DNA from: an uncultured Eubacteriales bacterium
GTDB lineage: Bacteria > Bacillota > Clostridia > Oscillospirales > Acutalibacteraceae
Length of the DNA stretch: 11,744 nucleotides
Reading direction: 5' to 3'
NCBI GenBank assembly: GCA_934489735.1
Contig: CAKSSR010000043.1
Coordinates: 1 to 11,744, forward strand
Shown here in pieces: positions 6,233-11,744 of this stretch. Below the pieces are notes generated by a model, which was given only the letters and a program-made list of their open reading frames with translations, was not told the DNA's origin and made no database searches. Both the position numbers and the translations under genes were made by a program. Within the stretch, counting starts at the first letter, position 1; each line of letters opens with the position of its first letter.

Positions 6233-7741
6233 GTGAGAAAAATCATGATCAATGAAGGGAAGTTGGCGCAAATTAAGAATATATTTGACAACAGATTTTT
6301 GAAGATAAAAGGAATTACTAGAAGATGGTTACTAAACACATTGTTTTTTATATCACTTGTCTTGATTTTGATAGGGTTAGGCTTTCTATTTATTATAAAG
6401 GGCTATTTTTACAGTAGCATACAGCAATCACTTAGGTCATATTCGTTGGAATTTTATAACGTCTTTAATGAATATGAAAGCAGATCTGTAGACGCATTTG
6501 ACAAAAAGGCTATAGAATATACGAAGCAATTTGAGTATAAGAAAGTAATAGAAATAACATTCTATAATAATAATGATGAACCGATAGCTAATTCTACAGG
6601 ATTTTTACCGGATGAGAATCAGGAGAAGCCGGACTATAACAAAGCGAAGCTATCAAGTGACAGAACAGGAGAATGGTCTGGAAGGTTGACATCGGGCGAG
6701 AATGTATCGGCAATTACAAGGGCCTTTTATAATTCTAGTGGAGAGTATTACGGAGCGATTAGATATATTGTCTCAATGGAGAACGCAGACAGAAAGATAC
6801 TAACTTCTGGCTCAGCATTACTTTTTGTCATATTAGTAATAATCATCTTTGTTATATTATCTGGCTTATATTTTATAAAAACAATCATCAATCCAGTAAG
6901 AGAAATAGGAATGACTGCAAAAAAAATAGCTTTAGGTGACTTTGACTATAGAATAGATAAGAAATATGACGACGAAATAGGGGAACTATGTGATATAATT
7001 AATTATATGGCAGGAGAACTTAGAAATACAGAGAAAATTAAGAATGACTTTATATCCTCAATATCTCATGAACTAAGGACACCACTTACTGCGATTAAAG
7101 GCTGGGCAGAGACAATAATGTCGGGAGTGATGTCGGGAGAAGCTGCAGATCAAGAAATGACAGAAAAAGGGTTATCTATAATAGTCCATGAGTCAGAGAG
7201 ATTATCAGGAATAGTAGAAGAATTATTGGATTTTTCTAGAATCCAGACAGGAAAAATGAAACTTAGAATGGATAAAATGGACGTACTTGCAGAGTTGGCT
7301 GAAGCAGTATATATGTTTAAAGAAAGATCTATATCAGAATGTAAAGAGTTGAAATGGCATGAACCAAGGATGCTCTCACCGATATTTGGAGACAAGAATA
7401 GACTTAAGCAAGTATTCATCAACATATTAGATAATTCATTTAAATATACTCAGAAGGGAGGAGTGATAAGCGTAAGTGCAAAAGAGGACAATGGACAGAT
7501 AATAATAAGCGTTACAGACAATGGGTACGGAATTCCAAAGCAGCATATGCCAAGGATAAAAGAGAAGTTCTATAAGGCAAATATGACACAAAGAGGATCT
7601 GGTATTGGATTGGCAGTGGCAGACGAGATTATTCAATTGCATAAAGGAATTTTAAATATAGCAAGCGAAGAGAATCTTGGGACTACAGTGACGATAACTC
7701 TTCCTGCTATGACGGAAATGAATAATGAGAAAGGAATATAG
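6233..7741 (+). CDS. Membrane sensor histidine kinase (HAMP, HisKA, HATPase)
   Basis: A 502-residue kinase. The order is: cytoplasmic N-terminus; membrane segment 1 (about 32-56); an extracytoplasmic domain of ~130 residues (about 57-188) with a PAS/Cache-like pattern (ITFYNNNDEPIANS, then EYYGAIRYIVSM); membrane segment 2 (about 192-217); a HAMP linker (about 218-268); a dimerisation domain with the phosphorylated His279 in SSISHELRTPLTAIKGW; and the ATP-binding domain with the N box (NILDNSFKYT, 397-406), G1 (DNGYGI, 429-434) and G2 (GSGIGL, 455-460). All catalytic motifs are intact. It starts at GTG 6233, 15 bases after the regulator's stop; the ribosome binding site is weak and ATG 6245 is an alternative start. 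It is co-transcribed with, and should phosphorylate, the upstream regulator. The ligand is unknown; the nearby lipoprotein could present it. Confidence 0.95.
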   Translation: MRKIMINEGKLAQIKNIFDNRFLKIKGITRRWLLNTLFFISLVLILIGLGFLFIIKGYFYSSIQQSLRSYSLEFYNVFNEYESRSVDAFDKKAIEYTKQFEYKKVIEITFYNNNDEPIANSTGFLPDENQEKPDYNKAKLSSDRTGEWSGRLTSGENVSAITRAFYNSSGEYYGAIRYIVSMENADRKILTSGSALLFVILVIIIFVILSGLYFIKTIINPVREIGMTAKKIALGDFDYRIDKKYDDEIGELCDIINYMAGELRNTEKIKNDFISSISHELRTPLTAIKGWAETIMSGVMSGEAADQEMTEKGLSIIVHESERLSGIVEELLDFSRIQTGKMKLRMDKMDVLAELAEAVYMFKERSISECKELKWHEPRMLSPIFGDKNRLKQVFINILDNSFKYTQKGGVISVSAKEDNGQIIISVTDNGYGIPKQHMPRIKEKFYKANMTQRGSGIGLAVADEIIQLHKGILNIASEENLGTTVTITLPAMTEMNNEKGI

Positions 7742-7779
7742 TGATTGGAAGAAAATTATGATATAAATAAAGGAATGAA

Positions 7780-7810
7780 TTGACAGATGTCGACTTAAGA
7801 AAAATATGAA
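7780..7810 (+). promoter_or_regulatory. Possible promoter of the DUF1385-prmC genes
   Basis: TTGACA (7780-7785) is a perfect -35. The best -10 is TATGAA (7805-7810), but the 19-base spacer is long. Transcription would begin close to AGGTGAG (7818-7824), leaving little leader before it. Plausible but not strong. Confidence 0.4.
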
Positions 7811-7860
7811 GAAAGGCAGGTGAGACCATTGTTAATTTAAAATATTAATAATGGAATAAT

Positions 7861-8841
7861 ATGGACGAAAAGAAAGAAAAAAAGATTATAACTTCAATTG
7901 GAGGACAGGCATTAATAGAAGGAATATTGATGAGAGGACCACAAAAAGATGCAGTGGCATTGAGAGATCAAAAAAATGGAGAGATAGTAAAGGAATTTAT
8001 ACATATCGATAGCATAAAAAATAAAAGCAATGTGTTTAAATTACCTTTCGTTAGAGGAATAGTGGGCTTCATTGATTCAATGAGAGTTGGACATAAAGCA
8101 TTGATGTTGTCGGCAAATAAGTATTCCGAAGAAACGGAAGACGAACCTGTAGAAATGTCTAAGTTTGAGAAATGGTTGGATGATAAACTTGGAGACAAAA
8201 TGACAGTGGCAATAACCACTTTATTTACAGCATTAGGAATATTATTATCAATTTTCTTATTTTTTGTGGTGCCGGTATGGATTTTTAACCTGATGTCAAG
8301 TAATTTTACGTTTTTGCAGGATTCGGTTATCTACAGGTCAGTTTTTGAAGGGATTTTTAGAATTGTTTTATTTTTGTTATATATAATAATATGTTCTCAA
8401 ATGAAAGAAATGAGAAGAGTCTTTCAATATCATGGGGCAGAGCATAAAACTATATTCTGTTATGAAGCAAGAGAAGAATTAACTGTGGAAAATGTGAAGA
8501 AATTTAAGAGATTTCATCCGAGATGTGGAACAAGCTTTATCGTCTTAATGCTATTGGTGGGAATAATAATAGGATTATTTATACCGGCTACTAATCCAAT
8601 TACGAGAGCTGTAATAAAAATATTGCTATTGCCGATAATGGTTGGGATCGGATATGAATTGATAAAGTTATGTAGTAGAACAGAGAATGCAATAACAAGG
8701 ATTATAGCTGCACCAGGTTTGTGGATGCAACGTATAACGACTAAAGAACCTGATGACGATATGATAGAAATAGCGATAGCAGCAATGCAAGAAGTTATAC
8801 CAGAGAATGGAGAAGACCAAATTCAAGTGGCAGAGAAGTAA
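7861..8841 (+). CDS. yqhQ: DUF1385 family membrane protein (YqhQ-like)
   Basis: A 326-residue member of the DUF1385 family, recognised by the N-terminal TSIGGQALIEGILMRGP (11-27), the central HGAEHKTIFCYE (191-202) and FHPRCGTSFIVLM (218-230). Hydrophobic segments at about 117-143, 163-181, 225-242 and 251-270 place it in the cytoplasmic membrane. The conserved His, Glu and Cys residues would suit a metal or cofactor site, but I know of no established biochemical function for the family. The ATG at 7861 gives a lysine-rich start just before the conserved block. The nearest good ribosome binding site, AGGTGAG (7818-7824), is 36 bases upstream, with two tiny frames in between. It lies 30 bases before prmC, as in many Firmicutes where these two are linked. 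Confidence 0.9.
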   Translation: MDEKKEKKIITSIGGQALIEGILMRGPQKDAVALRDQKNGEIVKEFIHIDSIKNKSNVFKLPFVRGIVGFIDSMRVGHKALMLSANKYSEETEDEPVEMSKFEKWLDDKLGDKMTVAITTLFTALGILLSIFLFFVVPVWIFNLMSSNFTFLQDSVIYRSVFEGIFRIVLFLLYIIICSQMKEMRRVFQYHGAEHKTIFCYEAREELTVENVKKFKRFHPRCGTSFIVLMLLVGIIIGLFIPATNPITRAVIKILLLPIMVGIGYELIKLCSRTENAITRIIAAPGLWMQRITTKEPDDDMIEIAIAAMQEVIPENGEDQIQVAEK

Positions 8842-8871
8842 AAACAGAGAGAAAGGAGAAAAAATCATATA

Positions 8872-9714
8872 ATGACTCTTGAGCAAGTTTATAAATTTGG
8901 AAAAGATAAATTGAAAAGTATATATAATTATGATATGTCCAACGAAATTGTACTATTGATGCAGAAATGTTTTAATATAACTAAGAATGATATTATAATT
9001 AATCATGATAAGACAGTAGATGATGACAAATTTAAGGAATTTTTATCATTTGTTAATCGTCGATTAAATAAAGAACCTTTGCAATACATCTTGGGCAAAT
9101 GGTCGTTTATGGGAAATGGCATATTGGTTGGACCGGGAGTCTTTATACCAAGATATGATACAGAGACATTGGTAGAAGAAACTATTAAATTGATTGACGA
9201 TGATAAGAATTGTAAAATAATTGAACTGTGCGCTGGAAGCGGGGCAATATCAATTGCATTGAGTAAGATAATGCCAGCCTTAGAAATTTCAGCGATAGAG
9301 AAGTCTACAAGAGCATTTGAGTATTTATTAAGTAATATTAAAATGAATGACTGTAACGTAAAAGCAATTAATGCGGATATATTTGATTATATAAATGAAG
9401 TTCCGGATGAGAGTATTGATGTATTGGTATCAAATCCGCCATATATACGGACAAATGATATTGATGACTTGGATGACGAAGTTAAAATGGAACCAATTGA
9501 GGCTCTCGACGGGGGATGCGATGGGTTGACGTATTATAGAGAAATTTCAGGAGAATGGAAGAAAAAAGTGAAAAAAAACGGCTTTTTGATTGTGGAAATT
9601 GGATTCGATCAAGGAAATGATGTGAAAAGTATATTGGAACTTGATGGATTTAAAGAAATTTCTATAATTAAAGACCTGAGCGCAATGGACAGAGTGGTAG
9701 TGGCTAAGAAATAA
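8872..9714 (+). CDS. prmC: Release factor glutamine methyltransferase PrmC
   Basis: A 280-residue enzyme of typical length that transfers a methyl group from S-adenosylmethionine to the glutamine of the GGQ motif of peptide release factors RF1 and RF2, in the cytoplasm. The N-terminal helical substrate-binding domain (about 1-80) includes EPLQYILGKWSFMG. The conserved entry to the catalytic domain reads FIPRYDTETLVEE (91-103), where most relatives have PRPDTE, so Tyr95 replaces Pro. The cofactor site is IIELCAGSGAISIAL (116-130), and the catalytic loop is SNPPYI (187-192). GGAG at 8855-8858 lies 13 bases before the ATG. It is co-transcribed with the DUF1385 gene. The release factor gene prfA, often next to it, is not in this window downstream. 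Confidence 0.95.
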   Translation: MTLEQVYKFGKDKLKSIYNYDMSNEIVLLMQKCFNITKNDIIINHDKTVDDDKFKEFLSFVNRRLNKEPLQYILGKWSFMGNGILVGPGVFIPRYDTETLVEETIKLIDDDKNCKIIELCAGSGAISIALSKIMPALEISAIEKSTRAFEYLLSNIKMNDCNVKAINADIFDYINEVPDESIDVLVSNPPYIRTNDIDDLDDEVKMEPIEALDGGCDGLTYYREISGEWKKKVKKNGFLIVEIGFDQGNDVKSILELDGFKEISIIKDLSAMDRVVVAKK

Positions 9715-9754
9715 TGATCAAAATAATTGAATTTATTAAAGGAAGGATAAATAA

Positions 9755-10258
9755 ATGAAGGGAATTTTTAGTTTTAGTATGGCTGCAGTTGGAATTGCTT
9801 TGCTTTTCTCATTGAATTCGGCAGCAATTGATAATAATAATATTTTGGGAAATGATCAATCTTTGAACCGTAGCATTGATTATCGCTATGCATATGATCG
9901 TATGATGAAAAGTAATTTGAATAGAGAAATGGCAAATGAATTGGCTTTGCAATATGAAACCTTTAGAAAACTTGGAAATAGTAAAGAAAGTGCAATGTCT
10001 AAAGTGATGCAATCTTTGATTATATTGACTAGAAGACAAGAAAATTATGATCTTTGCTTGAAAAATGGACATAGTATTTGCTATGCGGAGGCATTTGTTG
10101 ACCTGCTGGAGGAAGAAGAAGCAAGTGACGAAGAGGCTGAAAAGTATTCGTTACTTTATGAGAAATTGATGACTTTAGGCTATAATAAAAATGAAGCTTG
10201 GGAAATCGTTTGCCAAAGGCTAGAACATGACAGAATTAATATAGAACAGTTTGCATAA
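9755..10258 (+). CDS. Secreted hypothetical protein with two helical repeats
   Basis: A 167-residue protein of unknown family. The start has a signal peptide-like segment (hydrophobic residues about 5-20, possible cleavage after NSAA at 21-24), so the mature protein is probably outside the membrane. The rest is helical and contains two divergent copies of a ~46-residue unit: residues 45-88 (YAYDRMM ... EMANELALQYETFRKLGNSK ... V.Q.L) and 110-156 (YAEAFVD ... EEAEKYSLLYEKLMTLGYNK ... V.Q.L). Shared positions are YA, E-A, YE, LG, K-A, V and Q-L. The second copy has a run of acidic residues. The ATG has GGAAGG (9741-9746) 8 bases upstream. It follows prmC by 40 bases in the same direction and ends at a hairpin, so it is probably the last gene of that transcript. 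Confidence 0.75.
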   Translation: MKGIFSFSMAAVGIALLFSLNSAAIDNNNILGNDQSLNRSIDYRYAYDRMMKSNLNREMANELALQYETFRKLGNSKESAMSKVMQSLIILTRRQENYDLCLKNGHSICYAEAFVDLLEEEEASDEEAEKYSLLYEKLMTLGYNKNEAWEIVCQRLEHDRINIEQFA

Positions 10259-10260
10259 AA

Positions 10261-10300
10261 TGGCACGGGTGAGTAATTTAACGGTTGTTCACTCGTGCTA
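10261..10300 (+). terminator. Hairpin, probable terminator after the secreted-protein gene
   Basis: GCACGGGTGA (10263-10272) pairs with TCACTCGTGC (10289-10298) with one G-U pair, extendable by two more pairs outward, and a 16-base loop. It begins 3 bases after the stop codon. There is no clear T run on the plus strand (TAAGTATAAA follows), while the minus strand has TTTT after it, so efficiency is uncertain. Confidence 0.6.
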
Positions 10301-10393
10301 TAAGTATAAATAAAATATTTTAAGGATATAATAAAAGAAGTTAACAACCTATTAACATATTTTTGAATCTGAGCTTAAGGAATGATAAAATTT

Positions 10394-10900
10394 ATGACTT
10401 CTATTAAATTATATGGACCTAAATGTGATGATAATATAAATAAGATTATTTTGAATTCTTTGAATCAATATGGCATTGCTATTAGTAAGAAATATGATGA
10501 AATATTGTTTGTCGATAATGTGCATGACAACTTTAAGGACCAAAATATTAATGTCTTTAAAAATACTTTCAAAATAAATAGACATATGACAGAATTTAAT
10601 GAGAATTCTATAAATATAATTGATTCTCAGAATGAACATGCTATAAGTTACTTGAATAATAGAAAGGAAACAACTGTTACATGTGGAGTCTCAAATAAGA
10701 ATTCGCTTATGATGGAAAGCTTGACCCAGTATAAGGCTATAATCAGCCTTCAAAGAAATATAAAAACATCTAACGAATTGATATGCCCGCAAGGATTTAA
10801 AATTGAACTGTTTAATGAAATAGGTATCTACCCTTTGTTGGTTACAAGCGCAATTTTATTAATAGCTGGTATACCTTCAGAAAATGGATATACATTTTGA
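10394..10900 (+). CDS. Conserved-looking hypothetical protein, 168 residues
   Basis: Not assigned to a named family. The ATG at 10394 is preferred over ATG 10382 because the only ribosome-binding-like sequence, TTAAGGA (about 10375-10381), touches the earlier codon; both remain possible. The N-terminal half is poor in features and asparagine-rich. The C-terminal half has a clear order of motifs: NIIDSQNEHAISYL (residues ~74-87), TVTCGVSNKNSLMMES (~94-109), AIISLQRNIKTSN (~115-127) and a closing hydrophobic stretch YPLLVTSAILLIAGI. 'TCG.S.K..' followed by 'SLQR.IKT' is a pattern I associate with small uncharacterised clostridial proteins, but I cannot name it. A TATAAT at 10327-10332 lies upstream without a recognisable -35. 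The YunB-like gene follows after 56 bases, so a sporulation link is possible. Confidence 0.65.
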   Translation: MTSIKLYGPKCDDNINKIILNSLNQYGIAISKKYDEILFVDNVHDNFKDQNINVFKNTFKINRHMTEFNENSINIIDSQNEHAISYLNNRKETTVTCGVSNKNSLMMESLTQYKAIISLQRNIKTSNELICPQGFKIELFNEIGIYPLLVTSAILLIAGIPSENGYTF

Positions 10901-10956
10901 TATTCTGTAACCACTGAGTCGAAAAAAGTATAAAATGGTATGACGAGGTGGTGATT

Positions 10957-11592
10957 ATGAATAGATATTATAAAAGAAATCTACGACGAAAATTGGTATT
11001 CTTATTGGCTTTCGCTTTGATCTTCGTAATATTTGTTGAGGTTAGATTTAGACCAATAATAAAATCTATTGCATTTGCTCAGGCTCATAACGTCTCTATG
11101 ACTATAATAAATAAGGCAATCCTATCAGAAATATCAAGCGGGAATAACGATTACTCAAATTTGTTGATCATCGATAAGAACCAGAACCAGGAAGTGCTAT
11201 CAATTAATACGGATGTGGTTAAATTAAATTCCCTTAGATCGAAAATATTTGAGTTTATTGAGGAAAATGTGTCAAGCAATAACTTGATAAAAATAAAAGT
11301 GCCTTTGGGAACTTTGACTGGACTTGAGATTTTGAACGGCAGAGGACCAAATATCACTTTGAAAACATATGTCGATGGCTGTACTTCATCAGACTTTATT
11401 AGCGATTTCTCAGAGGCTGGAATAAATCAGACTAAGTATAGACTATATATAAATATATCTATGGATATGCATATAATAATGCCAGGTATGACTGCTTGTG
11501 AAAATATTAAAAGCTCTATACCAATTTCAGAAACTATTATTGTCGGAAAAGTACCAACTTTGTTGGCTAACTCAAGTATGCATAAGCAATAA
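10957..11592 (+). CDS. yunB: Sporulation protein YunB
   Basis: A 211-residue protein matching YunB in length and layout. It has a basic N-terminus (NRYYKRNLRRK), one membrane segment (about 14-31), then EVRFRPIIKSIAFAQA, IIDKNQ, IKVPLGTLTGLEILNGRGPN, SDFISDFSEAGINQTKYRLY and, near the end, ISETIIVGKVPTLL. These blocks, especially PLGTLTG...GRGP, F...GINQT and ETIIVGKVP, are family signatures. In Bacillus, YunB is made in the mother cell under sigma-E and is needed for normal spore formation; its molecular role is not well defined. The ATG at 10957 is chosen because GAGGTG (10945-10950) lies 6 bases before it; the GTG codons at 10948 and 10951 overlap that site. No convincing sigma-E promoter was found. 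It supports an endospore-forming host. Confidence 0.9.
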   Translation: MNRYYKRNLRRKLVFLLAFALIFVIFVEVRFRPIIKSIAFAQAHNVSMTIINKAILSEISSGNNDYSNLLIIDKNQNQEVLSINTDVVKLNSLRSKIFEFIEENVSSNNLIKIKVPLGTLTGLEILNGRGPNITLKTYVDGCTSSDFISDFSEAGINQTKYRLYINISMDMHIIMPGMTACENIKSSIPISETIIVGKVPTLLANSSMHKQ

Positions 11593-11708
11593 ATATGCAT
11601 TGTATGATAATAATTTGTCATTTTATGAGTAAATTTGATATTAATTTTAGATAATTGAAAGGGAAAAGTGTGTACAAGGTAAAAGTTAAAAAAGATTTAA
11701 AAAAACTG

Positions 11709-11738
11709 TTGACAAAAGGGTATGCCGGATGATATACT
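11709..11738 (+). promoter_or_regulatory. Strong sigma-A promoter at the right edge
   Basis: TTGACA (11709-11714), 18 bases, then TATACT (11733-11738). The preceding ~30 bases are A-rich (AAAAGTTAAAAAAGATTTAA), like an UP element. Such promoters often drive rRNA, tRNA or other highly expressed genes; the gene itself is beyond the window. Confidence 0.75.
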
Positions 11739-11744
11739 AATGAA

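Noticed and set aside
10382..10393. ATG 10382 as start of the hypothetical protein before yunB
   Set aside because: The possible ribosome binding site abuts this codon; ATG 10394 is better spaced, though the earlier start is not excluded.
11575..11602. ATGCAT inverted repeats around the yunB stop as a terminator
   Set aside because: The self-complementary hexamers are A/T-rich and short, and there is no T run after them.
11427..11621. 64-residue minus-strand open frame overlapping yunB
   Set aside because: It is antisense to a well-supported gene and has no ribosome binding site or family likeness.

Overview
The window is AT-rich (roughly 30% G+C by eye). Strong GGAGG-type ribosome binding sites, TTG/GTG starts, sigma-A-like promoters, a YunB-like sporulation protein, a DUF1385 (YqhQ-like) membrane protein next to prmC, and an Rpn-transposase remnant point to an endospore-forming member of the Clostridia. 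The species cannot be named from sequence alone.

Region 1 (1-2503) is an accessory locus built from one ~90-residue protein module. Two divergent transcription units face away from a ~840 bp spacer. The left unit (minus strand) encodes a protein of three fused modules followed by a separate, partial fourth module. The right unit (plus strand) encodes two separate one-module proteins whose stop and start overlap. Promoters, upstream DNA and leaders of the two units are recognisably homologous in inverted orientation, so a promoter-plus-genes cassette was duplicated. The fused protein keeps a ribosome binding site and GTG codon at each module junction. The module resembles the small clostridial DUF6514 proteins; its function is unknown.

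Region 2 (2504-3931) is gene-poor. It holds an unrecognised 169-residue protein with its own promoter, the C-terminal scrap of an Rpn-family nuclease/transposase with its terminator, and degenerate sequence.

Region 3 (3858-7741) reads as a signalling module: a lipoprotein with FG-GAP/VCBS-like aspartate-rich repeats, an OmpR/PhoB-type response regulator, and a membrane sensor histidine kinase with an extracytoplasmic domain. The lipoprotein may feed the kinase from outside the membrane (inference).

Region 4 (7780-10300) holds the DUF1385 protein and PrmC, the methyltransferase of release factors, in the order common in Firmicutes. The usual next gene prfA is not there. A secreted 167-residue protein with two divergent copies of a helical repeat follows instead, ending in a hairpin.

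Region 5 (10301-11744) has a conserved-looking hypothetical protein, a YunB-type sporulation protein, and at the right edge a near-consensus promoter with an A/T-rich upstream tract whose gene lies outside the window.
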